A stretch of DNA of 64,000 nt from Megascapheus bottae (GCA_024803745.1 JANJXV010000013.1:5394001-5458000); one strand, 5' to 3'; positions 11,231 through 21,709 are shown, counted from the first letter of the stretch. The notes: generated from the letters alone by a model not told the origin. Numbers and translations: made by a program.

Positions 11231-11430
11231 AACTCATGGCTCATACCTAATCAGGAGTGGGAGATTGGAGGATTATGGTTCAAAGCCAGCTAGAGCAGGA
11301 AAGTATGTTGAACTCTAATTTTCAGTTAACCACCAGAAAGTCCTAAGTTGAGATGAGGCTTAAGTGGCGAGTAACAGCTAAGGGACAGCACCCAACCCTG
11401 AATTCAAGCCTCAGTACTTTCAAATAAATA
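11231..11430 (+). mobile_element. B1-like/Geo SINE, old
   Basis: A B1-like head (actcatggctcatacct, ggttcaaagccagc), linker (ttaaccaccagaaag) and Geo tail (gaattcaagcctcagtact) end in an aaataaataaaa tail. It is diverged. Confidence 0.8.
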
Positions 11431-12009
11431 AAAGATCCTTCAGTCTTCAAAATCTAAGCTTAGGTTATAATAAAATTGTATTACTACTTTAAACACATAT
11501 TTGATCTGTGGAATAAAAGCAGAGACATTTTTGATCATCAAACACAAGTATTTGTGAATACATAATGCCATAATTTAAAAGGAATCTGTAATCAAATTAA
11601 CTTGAAAACAGTCTCCAGATTGCTAGCCTTGTTCCATGGCTTCACACCTTTCATGGGTTATATAACTATCTTCCAGTTTACAGTCAGAGCTTGAGCTGCT
11701 GATGTTTTCTCCCTGTCAGATGTTAATTGGGAATTCATCATGCCCCTGTTTATTTTCAGGCTGTGGCCCAGTGATTTCTGCCTTAGTGATGTGGCTTGCT
11801 GTTTCATTTTGTCCTACAGATACTAAGCACCAGCGAGGTGTTACCTACCACCTCTATAGTTGATGATTTGTGCTCTTAGAGTTTGTCCCACAAAAAGTCT
11901 CTAGTTTGTAAAGATCTCCGGGTCTAGATCAGGAACTTCAGATACTAGGGGGAATAAAAACCAAAAAACAGGAAAAGTATAAAATTTCTAATAATGGTAA
12001 TAACTGGTC
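11431..12009. other. Unique sequence, no gene seen
   Basis: No repeat or coding domain recognised. Confidence 0.45.
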
Positions 12010-12200
12010 TTTATTAGTACCAGGCACATGTTTGCAAACATTTGTATATGCATCTTAACAATATTCATAAGTTTCCTGGGATACAATACAATTAGAATCA
12101 TACCACCTTACCAATAAGCCTGTAGCTTAAAAAGATTATTGCATAGTTTGTTCAAGATCCTAAAACTACTAAGTATCAAAGGTAGACCTTCCAGTAGCTA
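12010..12200 (+). repeat. Probable MIR fragment
   Basis: The order of phrases (accaggcacatg, catcttaacaatattcataag, aataagcctgtagcttaaaaag, ttgttcaagatcctaaaactactaag) follows the MIR core: an 'abundant in tissue lists' style register of lowest-common motifs ending in an accession-type tail. High divergence is expected for this Mesozoic family. Confidence 0.45.
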
Positions 12201-12803
12201 TAAGACAGGCAGCTCCTGGCTCTTCATACTAAAGGGAGTCTCAAGAACTTCACATCCCTCGCTACCTTCAAACAGGGATGTCAACAATCCATCATAGCCT
12301 CTCTGGAAGCTAGAAATACAAGTGTGAATGGTGACTGGATCAAAGGCGACACCATGCTTTGCCCTCTGAAAAATTCCATTCTGTTGGGGTCGATGAAGAT
12401 TGATTTATGATTAGATATGGGTTTTGCTGTCAAGACACAGTTTCTGCCCTCAATGAACTCACATTCTGGTCAAAGACAGAAATAAAGAAAGGAATTCCAA
12501 TGGACAACTGATATCTTCTGTCTTGTCATCTAGGAGACATTTATCTAGCTGCAGGCACTTGCAGGGGAACTTGCTGTCCCCTCACACATGTGGTTCTTCC
12601 TAGAGACCCTTGCCAAATGGTCACCCAGCTATATCTTTAATGTATCCTGCACTGTCTGTAGTACCATTTGCAAGTACTACTATGACCTTGGCACCTTGAG
12701 TAACCTGGCATGTAACTGGAATCTAAGAAATACTCTTGAATGAATTTTAAGTGAAAATTTTGTTATCTTTAAGCTTTTTAGTTGAAGTTCTATTTGTTTG
12801 TAC
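12201..12803. other. Unique sequence, no gene seen
   Basis: Possibly includes a further ancient-repeat remnant near 12420-12500 (phrases such as cagtttctgccctcaatgaa), at low confidence. Confidence 0.4.
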
Positions 12804-12966
12804 AATGACTATAAAAAATCTACCTCATACCCATTACCCTCCCCCCCACCCCACCCCCACTTTGTTTTCCCCTCTTCCCTATCAAATTTCAAATAATTAA
12901 TGCACCTTCTGTCTGGCAAAATCATGTAACCCTTTTATTAATTACAATAAAAAAAGAAAAAAATAC
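12804..12966 (+). mobile_element. Short L1 3' end with 5' inversion
   Basis: The right part (12895-12966) is the L1 3' terminus in plus orientation with poly(A). The left part (about 12825-12894) is the L1 3'-UTR polypyrimidine block in the opposite orientation, as comparison with the antisense copy at 20190-20438 shows. About 35 bases of L1 are missing at the junction. This is the classic product of twin priming. Confidence 0.8.
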
Positions 12967-13071
12967 CTGATTTGCTTGCATTAGACATATTTTTTCAACA
13001 ACCATATATAATAAGCTTTCACACAAAAACAATTTGTTGTCAGAGGATCTGTAAATCTTTTTATTATTTAA

Positions 13072-13295
13072 TGGTGGTTCTAGGGCTTGCATTCAGGACT
13101 TGGACACTGTCCCCGAGCTTTTCTGCTCAAGGCTAGTGCACTACCTATTGAGCCAAAGCCCTCCCACCCCCTTCCAGCTTTTTCTGAGTAGTTAGAAATA
13201 AGTCTCATGGATTTTTCTGTGAGGTCTAGCTTATAGCCACAATCCTCAAATCTCAGTCTCCTGACTAGCTAGGATTTTAGGCCTGACTCCTGGCT
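13072..13295 (-). mobile_element. B1-like/Geo SINE, antisense
   Basis: Geo tail (ctagggcttgcattcagg, ctcaaggctagtgcac), a linker with a C-rich insertion (cccacccccttcc), then the B1-like head (aatctcagtctcctgac, tagctaggattt). Confidence 0.82.
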
Positions 13296-13590
13296 GTAAA
13301 ACTTCTAATGCCATACTTAAAAAAAAATAACCCACAACAATAAAATAAATCGGTGAAAGGATTATGAATATTTCTACTTTATTTTACCAACATAGGATTT
13401 TTTTCTTTTAGATTTATATTAAAAACACATTCAAAGTATAAAAAGTAGATAAAAATGTTAGAAGTATAAAAAGATTCAGATTTAGAAGGGATTAAACTTC
13501 AGTGTGAATGAATTAACATTTCAGTGACTTAAAGATTTCATATTTACCTACTGAATTACACCTTTAAAAACCCTGAAAAACAAAACAAAC
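13296..13590. other. AT-rich unique sequence
   Basis: Nothing recognised. Confidence 0.4.
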
Positions 13591-13591
13591 T

Positions 13592-13850
13592 GCTGGGTAC
13601 TGATGACTCATGCCCATAATCTTGGCTACTGAAGAGGCATGGGCCTGGTAGATCACATGCAGTGATAGGCCAGGCATAGAATATGAATATATCTCCAGTT
13701 ATCCAGCAAAAACCTAAGCTAGAGGCATGGCTCAAATGGTACAGTGCTAGTCATGAGCAAGCAAACCGAGCTAGCTCAAAGCCCCAAGTTCAATGTTCAG
13801 TACGAGCAAACAAAATGAAACAAAAATAAAAACAAAATAAATATCTTACA
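13592..13850 (+). mobile_element. B1-like/Geo SINE, old
   Basis: It starts gctgggtactgatgactcatgcc, continues through a diverged linker (atctccagttatccagc) to ggctcaaatggtacagtgctag and a loosely preserved Geo end, then an A-rich tail with repeated aaaca/aaata. Confidence 0.78.
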
Positions 13851-14111
13851 TATTTATTGTTGGAATTTTGTAAAAATATAGATGCATAAGTAAAAGAGAT
13901 AAAACAAATTTTTGATCTGCTACTCAGTTACTCCTGACTTTTCCTTTTGTCTTACTTTATTTCAGTCCTATATCTTTGCATTAAATAGGCTGGGTAGATT
14001 AGATTGTACATACAGCTTCCATTCTTGATTTGCTTCAGCGGCATTGTGGCACAATTATTTTACAGTGACATTTAAAATATGTTACAAAATGTTTGTATTT
14101 TTGCTTTGCTT

Positions 14112-14198
14112 TTTAAGACCAGGTCTGTTTTTCCCAAGCTAGTCTCAAACTCAGTTTCCTACCTCAGCCTCTTGAGTGATGTGTATCACCTGTAAATC
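14112..14198 (-). mobile_element. Old B1-like monomer, antisense
   Basis: The plus strand reads gaccaggtctg, ctagtctcaaactcag, cctcagcctcttgagtgatg: an antisense 7SL/B1-type monomer with no Geo tail. Confidence 0.6.
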
Positions 14199-14473
14199 AG
14201 ATACAACAATATTTGTAATCTTGCAGAGTTTCTCATGTGTTCCTGCATAGTCTTCCATATCTCACTGCTAAAGCTTCACTTAGGAAAGTGTATACTTTAA
14301 ATTATGAGTGGACTGTTTAAATTATAAAACATAGAAGAAACTAGAAATTAACCATGAAATAATACTGAGATTTTTTTGTATACCTTGGCCACTCTTTTTC
14401 TCTATCATATAAATTGGAACCATCTTTTCTTCCTTTCCACTTAACTATGTTTTATGACGATTTTTCTCATTGA

Positions 14474-14488
14474 GTGTGTGTGTGTGTG

Positions 14489-14551
<63 letters not shown>

Positions 14552-14593
14552 AGACACAGAGAGAGAGAATAGAGACACAGAAAGAGAGACAGA
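14474..14593. repeat. Compound (GT)8-(AG)27 microsatellite
   Basis: GT run at 14474-14490, then a perfect AG run at 14493-14546 and degenerate gagaca units to about 14593. Open frames encoding repetitive RE peptides here are artefacts of the repeat. Confidence 0.95.
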
Positions 14594-14766
14594 GGGAACA
14601 AAAAAGACAAACTTCAGGTTATGTAGGATTCTATTATATGGCTGTAATGTTACTCACTGAGTCAGTTTACCATTATTACATTTTAAGGTTATTCCTTGTT
14701 TTATTGTTTTTCTGTTTTTTTGTTGTTTTTTTTTGTTTTTTAGGGTTTTTTTTGTTTGTTTGTTTG

Positions 14767-14961
14767 TTTTTTGCCAGTCCTGGGGTTTGAACCCACGGCC
14801 TGAGCACTGTCCTAAACACCTTTTCTTCAAGGCTAGTACTCTATCACTTGAGCCACAGCACCACTTCTGGCTTTTTCTGTGTATGTGGTTCTGGGGAATT
14901 GAACCCAGGGCTTCACACATGCTAGGCGAGCACATCAGCACTAGGCCACATTCCTAGCCCC
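14767..14961 (-). mobile_element. IDL-Geo SINE, antisense
   Basis: T-rich start (with preceding tttgtttg units), Geo half (ggggtttgaacccacggcc), and IDL half ending at ccacattcctagcccc. Open frames 14654-14941 and 14733-14957 are within it. Confidence 0.9.
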
Positions 14962-15004
14962 TATTCCTTGTTTTTATCAGTAAAAATAACATTGTTGAAA
15001 TTAG

Positions 15005-15947
15005 TGTAGGGATATTTTTATTCATATATTTTTATTATAATTAAAAGGTTACATTATATTTGCCAGATAGAAGGTGCATTCCTAACAAACATTGATACCC
15101 TTTCTCATGTCTTGGTCCCTATTCCCCTTCCCCACACCCCCGCCCCTCATCTGTTTTCCTCCCTTCCCTATCCTATTTCAAATAAACAAATATGCATATA
15201 TACAATATATCAGATAACCAGGTGAAATACTGTAACAATATGAGATAACTAAGAGACAACAAAAGAGATGAAAGATAACATAGTACATTAGGGATAACAA
15301 TCACTCATTATATGGCTTTTGTTTCTATATCCCGGAGGTCCTTTTATTTAGTATCATTCTATATGGCCTTATGTATCTAGGTTTTGCTCTATTGCAGATC
15401 TCTGCTAGTAGAGCCCAAGATTTCTACTAATTATGACAAACGAGGGAAACCATTGAGCCTATGTTCCTTTGAGTCTGGCTTACTTCACTTAATATGATTT
15501 TTTCTAAGTCTTTCCATTTGCTTACAAATGGGACAATATCATTCTTTCTGACAGCAGCATAGAATTCCATTGTGTATAAACACCACATCTTGTTGATCCA
15601 CTCATCAACTGAGGGACATCTAGGTTGGTTCCATATCTTTGCTATGGTAAATAGTGCTGCAATGAACATCGTTGTGCTAGTGGATTTAGTATGCTCTTGT
15701 TTCTGGATGGTTGGGTAAATGCCAAGTAGTGGAATTGCTGGGTCATAGGGGAGCTCTATGTTTAGTCTTTTGAGGACCTGCCATACTGCTTTCCATAGTG
15801 TTTGAATGAGTTTACACTCCCACCAACAGTGTAGTAGTGATCTCTCCTGGCCACATTCCCTCCAGCATCTGCTGTTATTAGATTTCTTGATCCTGGCCAT
15901 TCTAACTGGAGTGAGGTGGAATCTTAGAGTTGTTTTGAATTGTATTT
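15005..15947 (-). mobile_element. L1 3' segment with ORF2 C-terminal coding, antisense (part 1)
   Basis: The minus-strand frame 15427-15900 (157 codons) is the C-terminal part of L1 ORF2p, the reverse transcriptase/endonuclease of LINE-1. It carries the LPYDPAIPLLGIYP block, the FTIAKIWNQPRCP block and a YTMEFYAAVRKNDI block in the usual order. Below 15427 lies the 3'-UTR with its C-rich stretch (about 15120-15160), ending near 15005. The 157-codon frame is uninterrupted, so this copy is relatively young, but it lacks everything upstream and is split by a SINE. Confidence 0.93.
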
Positions 15948-16157
15948 TTTTTTTTTTTGGCCAGTCCTGGGCTTGAGCTCAGGGCCTGAGCACTGTCCTT
16001 GGACTTTCTCAAGGCTAGAGCTCTACCACTAGAGTCTCAGCACCACTTCTGGCTTTTTTTTTTTTTTTTTTATGTATTTGGTACCAAGGAATTGAACCCA
16101 AGTCTTTGTGCATGCTAGGCAAGCACTCTACCACTAGGCCAAACTCCCATCCCTGAT
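15948..16157 (-). mobile_element. IDL-Geo SINE inserted in L1, antisense
   Basis: Complete reverse-complement dimer with an expanded T run in the linker. It is flanked by TTGTATTT at 15940-15947 and 16158-16165, and L1 sequence resumes seamlessly afterwards. Confidence 0.93.
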
Positions 16158-16300
16158 TTGTATTTCTTTTATGACCAGAGATGTCGAGCATTTCTTCATG
16201 TGTCCGTAGGCCATTTTTATTTCTTCTTCAGAGAAGACTCTGTTTCTTTAGAGATTCGTTTTGGAGTGATTCAATTTTTTGAGCTGTTGATATAACCATT
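16158..16300 (-). mobile_element. L1 ORF2 segment, antisense (part 2)
   Basis: Continues the L1 copy after the nested SINE (atgaccagagatgtcgagc, cttcatgtgtccgtaggcc), then fades at about 16300, which is the 5' truncation point. Confidence 0.82.
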
Positions 16301-16449
16301 GTATGGTTAATGAAGATCATCTCTCTGTAGGCTTTCTAGTTACAGATTGCTTATTTCAAATAACCATATTTTATATGTACCATTCTATTATTTCAAGTAA
16401 CCATATTTTGTAAGCACCATTCTATTAAAGCATGTGTATCTGTACACAT

Positions 16450-16668
16450 GTGCTCTGGTGCTTTAATGCTTCCTGCTCTTAGATGCCATTTTCTATTCAA
16501 GACTAGTGCTCTAGCACTTATTGGCTCTACAATTCCAGTTTTGCATTTTTTGCCAGTTAGTTGGAAATAAGCTCCACAAATTTGTCTGCCCAAGTTGACG
16601 TCAAATCTCAATCCTCAAATCTCAGTATCTTCAGAGGCAAGTATAGGCATGAGGTACTAGCACGTGGC
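16450..16668 (-). mobile_element. B1-like/Geo SINE, antisense, old
   Basis: Diverged copy: ctattcaagactagtgctctag, ttagttggaaataagctcc, cctcaaatctcagtatct, catgaggtactagcacgtgg. Confidence 0.72.
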
Positions 16669-16707
16669 TCCATTCTATGAATATTTGATATTAAACGTTT
16701 ACAAGGG

Positions 16708-16911
16708 TAGGGAGGGTGGCATGATGGTAGAGTGCTTGCCTAGCATGCACAAAACCCTAGGTTCAATTCCTTGGTACTACATACACAGAAAAAATGTTGT
16801 TGTGGCTTGAAGTGTTAGAGTGCTAGAGTTGAAAAGCTCAAGGGCAATGCCCAGGCCTTTAGTTCAAGCCACAGGACTAGCAAAAGAAAAAAAGAAAGAA
16901 AAACAAAAAAC
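16708..16911 (+). mobile_element. IDL-Geo SINE
   Basis: Left half ggtagagtgcttgcctagc and ggttcaattcc; right half diverged (ttgtggcttgaagtg, agttcaagccacagg). The tail is aaaag/aaaga-rich. Confidence 0.88.
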
Positions 16912-16943
16912 ATTTACAATTTACTTAGGTTGATAAAGTTGCA

Positions 16944-17190
16944 CCAGGGTACTAGTAGCTCATGAATATACAGTATTTGTAGCTACTCAGGTGGCTGAGA
17001 TCTGAGCATCTTGGTTCAAAGCCAGCCTGGAAAAGAAAATCTGTGAAACTCTTATCACAAAAAATGCTGGAAGTGGAGCTGTGCCTCAAAAGGTAGAGCA
17101 CTAACTTTGAGAAAAAAAAATCAAGGCCAACACTCAGGCCCTGGAGTTAAAGCCCCAGGACCAGCATAATGAATGAATAAAAGATGAATA
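16944..17190 (+). mobile_element. B1-like/Geo SINE
   Basis: B1-like head (gtagctcatgaatatac, gctactcaggtggctgagatc, ggttcaaagccagcctgg), linker (gtgaaactcttatcac, gctggaagtggagctgtg) and Geo tail (ggccctggagttaaagccccaggacc). Confidence 0.9.
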
Positions 17191-18177
17191 AATAAATGTC
17201 TTATTTTGTTTCCTTGCCACTATTTATGTATTTAATCTTCAGGATTATAGTCAAGATTATAGGACCTTGCTGATATGTTAAGACAGTCCTTCATATCCAT
17301 TATATGTGATCATTATTGTAAGTACATTTCTGGTATACTCAGGTAATGAGCTTTTACCAGTTAAAGATACTGGGTTTAAAGGAACGGACATGTAGGTTTC
17401 TGAGGGCCATAGGCGACATTGAATCTTGTCTGTGGGGTGCTTACACAGCATGATGTACCATACAGATAATGTATTTTCCCCACAAAGACAAGATTAATGC
17501 ATCACTGATAGTGCATTTGGGAAGGACTGTTCATTCCTTATGAAAAGCATATTTGCTTTTCTTCTATTACCTCTTCTAAGAATGTTTGTATGAATTACAG
17601 TGGGGAGTCGGGGGGGGAGGATTACTTTATTTAGCTAATCTAATCTGTTAGCATCTCTTTCTGCCACAGGTCTAGAAACCTAAAGTAACTTGAAACTTCT
17701 AAACATTAATGCTTTAGTTGACCTTGATTGATCCATGAAAGTCAGCCTAGGACCCAGACATCCCGGGGTCTCATTGTGACACATAGGGATTCAAACTATC
17801 CCAGAGTCTAGCCCTGTACGCACATAGTCAGCTAGCAATGCAGGATAGTCTAGCTTCCCTAACACTGCTCACACCCTACTTCCTTTATTGTTCTCCTCAG
17901 AGGCTGCCACACCTGTTTACCTGCAATGACAGTCACCACTCATGGACTGTGTCATTCATGATAATAGAACTTTAGAGCTATGTGATGAACACATGTTCCA
18001 CGGGATAGGTAAGATTCTATCATCTGATGAGAAGAATCACCAAAGTAAAAACAAAGTTCAAGAGTACATCATTGTGAAGTAAAGACAGTTGCAATTATAT
18101 ATGCTAGATGTCCATTTTACTAAACCCATTTGTGTGTATGTATATGTATGTACATGCACATATGCATACACACCCAC
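17191..18177. other. Unique sequence, no gene seen
   Basis: Contains a short G-rich run near 17600-17620. No repeat or coding domain recognised. Confidence 0.45.
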
Positions 18178-18309
18178 TTGAACTGGGTGTTGAACCAAGG
18201 GCCTGGGCGCTGACATGTAACTTTATATCTCAAGGATAACACTGTACCACCTGAACTACAGCTGCAATTTCAGCTTTTGGGTTTTTGTTTTTGTTTGTGT
18301 TTGTTTTTT
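18178..18309 (-). mobile_element. B1-like/Geo SINE, antisense (part 1)
   Basis: Geo tail in reverse complement (gttgaaccaagggcctggg, ctcaaggataacactgtacc), interrupted by the IDL-Geo copy that follows. The head resumes at 18508. Confidence 0.78.
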
Positions 18310-18507
18310 TGTTTTGTTTTTTTGCCAGTTGTAGAGACTGAACTCGGGGCCTTAGCACTGTCCTTTGGCTTTCCTCAAGGCTGGCAATCTACCACTTGAG
18401 CCACAGCACCACTTGTGGCTTTTCTATGTATGTGGTACTGAGAAATCGAACCTGGGTCTTCGTGCATGCTAGGCAAGCACTCTACTTCTAGGCCACACTC
18501 CTGACCC
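18310..18507 (-). mobile_element. IDL-Geo SINE nested in another SINE, antisense
   Basis: T-rich start, gccagttgtagagactgaactc, and an IDL half ending at ggccacactcctgaccc. It splits the B1-like/Geo element on both sides, so it inserted later. Confidence 0.9.
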
Positions 18508-18630
18508 ACTGCCAGCATAGCTGCAGGCGAAATAGTCTCATGAACTTTGCTGGCCAGGCTGCCTTCCAACTGATCCTCAGAGCTCATCTTTTTGAATAGC
18601 TAGGACTATACATGTCAGTGCTTCATACTT
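18508..18630 (-). mobile_element. B1-like/Geo SINE, antisense (part 2)
   Basis: Linker and head of the interrupted SINE: aaatagtctcatgaactttgc, aactgatcctcagagc, gaatagctaggactatac. Confidence 0.78.
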
Positions 18631-18657
18631 CACACCTCATTTCTTTTTCTTTTTCTT

Positions 18658-18857
18658 TCTTTTTTTTTTTGACAAGTCTTGGAGCTTGAATTCAGTGCCT
18701 GAGCACTGTCCTTGGTCTTTCTCAAGGCTAGAGCTCTACCACTTGAGCCACCATACCACTTCCAGTTTTTCCTATGATTGTGGTACCAAGGAATCAAACC
18801 CAGGTCTTCATACATGCTAGGCAAATACTCTACCACTAGGACAAACTCCTGGCCCCT
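18658..18857 (-). mobile_element. IDL-Geo SINE, antisense
   Basis: T-run start, gacaagtcttggagcttgaattc, then the IDL half ending ggacaaactcctggcccc. Open frame 18630-18893 lies in it. Confidence 0.9.
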
Positions 18858-19649
18858 ATACCTTCTTTTTTTGTTTTTATTCTTTTTAAACAAGGTTATA
18901 AACCATGACTGACCTACTGGAATGAACTATGTGCTTAAGAGGAGGTAGGTTAAATAAAAAAAAAAGTGTTGACGTCATTTTTCAAGTCAGCACTGAGTTT
19001 GCAAAGGTGGGAAACTCCTGGCGAGATCAGGCATGAAACTCTTTTTCAGCCATACCTTATACAGCTGAAAAAGTACAAAATTATCCTTTTCCCATAATAA
19101 TGTGGGGTATCTCCAGGACATTCCCCTGGCGGGGCAGCCCCAACCATGTCATGTCTCAACTTCTAATTAAAGAAACTGTCTTCTCAAACTTACTAAATTG
19201 GAGCAACTTGTTTGTGTCTGCAACTCTGTGGGATGTGGCTCCAGGCCGTGCGCTCTGACCTGCCTTCAGATTGGAGTACTTATTCCCTAGGACCAAGCCA
19301 TCCTAGATAAGTGGAACCTTCCATCAGACCTGGTGATCCCAGTTGGTGCTTTTGTTCTAGTCCAGTGTATGTACACATTTCTTCCTCTTAAGGATCAGTT
19401 CCTCTTGTACACCTTCTGCATCCTTGTCACCAGCAACCCTTCCTCTTTATGCCTGGTAAACTTAACCTTGACTTGGTTCACAACCCTAGTGCTATACTGC
19501 TAGATTTTGCTATTCTCTTCCTACTAGGCTGTGTGCATAGTCTGTGTCCTATTCTTCATCAAACCCAAAGGTCAGCCTCATACAATCCATAAGTGTTGAT
19601 TTAGTGATGGTTGGATGAATGGATGAAAAGCTAGATGATAATCATCAGA
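18858..19649. other. Unique sequence with a 10-bp inverted repeat
   Basis: The section from about 18960 to 19270 is repeat-free and may be constrained. Arms CTTTTTCAGC (19041-19050) and GCTGAAAAAG (19064-19073) form a potential hairpin. Confidence 0.4.
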
Positions 19650-19738
19650 CAGAACATTTACCAAGGATCTACTATAACCAAAAAAATTCTTGCAAGCATC
19701 TTAAATATGTGACCTGTTTTGATCGCCATAACATCCTT
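19650..19738 (+). repeat. MIR fragment (part 1), split by SINE
   Basis: gaacatttaccaaggatc and similar wording correspond to the upstream part of a MIR element that resumes after the SINE at 19937. Confidence 0.5.
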
Positions 19739-19936
19739 TTTTTTTTTTTTGGCCAGTCCTGATCTTGAACTCAGGGCCTGAGCGCTGTCCTTGGACTTTC
19801 TCTAGGCTAGTACTCTACTCCTTGAGCCTTAGCACCACTTCTGGCTTCTTTCTATGTATGTGGTACCGAGGAATCGAACTCAGTTCTTAATACATGCTAG
19901 GCAAGCACTCTACCACTAGGCCAAACTCCTGGCCTT
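19739..19936 (-). mobile_element. IDL-Geo SINE with perfect target-site duplication, antisense
   Basis: Complete reverse-complement dimer. The 13-bp word CCATAACATCCTT occurs at 19726-19738 and 19937-19949, immediately flanking the element. This is a textbook L1-mediated insertion into an older MIR. Confidence 0.95.
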
Positions 19937-20040
19937 CCATAACATCCTTGTAAGAGTTACATTTATCCCATTTTACCAGTGGAAAAGCAGAAGTTCAGCA
20001 AGGCCAAGTAACTTGCCCAGTGTTATTCAACAAATGATTG
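19937..20040 (+). repeat. MIR fragment (part 2)
   Basis: tatcccattttaccagtgg and gccaagtaacttgcccag match the conserved MIR core well. Confidence 0.72.
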
Positions 20041-20046
20041 AAAGCT

Positions 20047-20181
20047 TAGGAACCTGAAATCTTAGGATTGCAGTTCAGAGCCATCCCAGGCAAAATAGTC
20101 TGTGAGACTCTTATCTCCAGATAACCAGCTAAAAACCCAGAAATGAAAGTATGGTTCAAGTGGTAGAGCACCAGCCCTTTC
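20047..20181 (+). mobile_element. B1-like/Geo SINE, truncated by L1
   Basis: Partial head (ggattgcagttcagagcc), linker (gtctgtgagactcttatctc) and start of the Geo half (ggttcaagtggtagagcacc). It is cut off where the L1 3' end begins. Confidence 0.82.
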
Positions 20182-20189
20182 TTTTTTCA

Positions 20190-20440
20190 TTTTTTATTGA
20201 AAGATTTTTAAATATATTTTTATTGTAATTAATAAAAGGATTACATGATATTTGCCAGATAGAAGGTGCATTAATTCACATACATTGATACCCTTTCACA
20301 TGTCTTGGTACCCATTACCCTCCCCCCACCCACCACCCACCGGTATTGGTTTTCCCCCCTTCCCTATCAAGTTTCAGATAACCAAATACAAATAAATTCA
20401 ATATATCAGATAACAAAGTGAGATACTGTAACAATATGAG
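20190..20440 (-). mobile_element. L1 3'-UTR end, antisense
   Basis: The T-rich start equals the poly(A) side. The block ttgtaattaataaaagg, ttgccagatagaagg, cattgataccctttcacatg, a C-rich run, then caatatatcagataac closely matches the 3'-UTR at 15010-15250. Confidence 0.85.
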
Positions 20441-20935
20441 ATACTGAAAGGTTTTATTAACAATGCTTTTTACATCATATGTCATATTTATCAAACAAGT
20501 ATTCAAGAAGGGAATCTCTATATGCAATCACAGGCACATAAATTTTGAACATAATTAAAATTAAGCTGAGAGTTTGTATGTCATAGATACATACCGATCT
20601 ATATAATATATCAATATGTCTGTAGAGTATATATCCCATCATAGATTTTTATGACTATGTAGTTAACGTTTATATCGCTAAGACCATGTCAATAACCTTG
20701 AGTACCCAAATATTGAGTCATTGTTCTTGTACTGTTTGGATCTAGTATCCACATACCAAGGAGACCATGCGCCTTTTGTTTCTCTGATCTTGACTTAAAC
20801 TGACTCAATATGATTCGCTCTAGTTTCATCCGCTTCCCAGCAAATGCCATTATTTTATCTTGTCTGTTGGCTATGTAGAATTTCATTGTATGTATGTTTT
20901 CTGAGATGAATTTAACCATACATAAAAATATGGCA
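20441..20935 (-). mobile_element. Second, older L1 3' segment, antisense
   Basis: The minus-strand frame 20689-20919 carries a TMKFYIANRQDKIMAFAGK segment followed by LERIILSQ, homologous to the ORF2p C-terminus (compare YTMEFYAAV...LEKIILSE at 15 kb). The non-coding part 20450-20690 is shared with 49782-50007, so that block is an L1 3'-UTR of a different subfamily. Confidence 0.75.
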
Positions 20936-21708
20936 GCTCAGGGGTGCCTGCTGCTTGCTCCCTTCATAGAACATACTTAAAGAAGCATCTAACAGAGCTC
21001 AAGAGATTGTGGTATTTGCTACTTCCGCAAGAAAATAACCAGAATGGTTATTTTGTTTTGTTTTCTTTAAAAAAACGTATGTTTTAATATTAAAAGGACT
21101 AAGTAAAGCAGGAAATATTACAGCGATTGTTTGGGTTGCAATATCTGAAAATTCATGATTGTGATTTTTCTACCTTTTGTATCTCATTATTAAATCTTTA
21201 TTTTTGATGCAGATTGAGCAAAAGATGTAGATATTTGGTTTTTTACTATATAAAACATTTCTATTCATAGTGAAGTTTTTGCTCATTATTCTTATTCCAT
21301 TGTGGCATTTTCAATTATCCCACAAAAAGGAATGCTTTGAGGCTTTTTATGAAGCAGAGTAGAAGGAAAGGGCATTTCAATGACATCTGTCATCGTATTT
21401 TTTTCCTGAGGCATTTTCATTTCTAAATAAGTTCCACCTGTTGGAAACATGGCTGAGTCTGGCTGTGTGGAATTGTAGTTCTGCCTGCTGTGACTGAGTT
21501 CCTGGGCCCACTATATCTATATGTTAGGATGCTTACACAAATGGGATTATATATATGAGATCTTGTGTGTGTGGCGGGGTATCTGGGTGATGTGTCCTGT
21601 ATGATATGTTCTGTACAATTTTTTTCATGTCATACATTCCAGAGATCTTTTATATTATGTAACCAAAAGACTCTTCTTTCAGACATGAGAGGGTAAATTG
21701 TGCCATCA
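20936..21708. other. Unique sequence, no gene seen
   Basis: No repeat or coding domain recognised. Confidence 0.45.
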
Positions 21709-21709
21709 T

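Noticed and set aside
14454..14790. Arginine/glutamate-repeat open frames
   Set aside because: They are translations of the (AG)n microsatellite.
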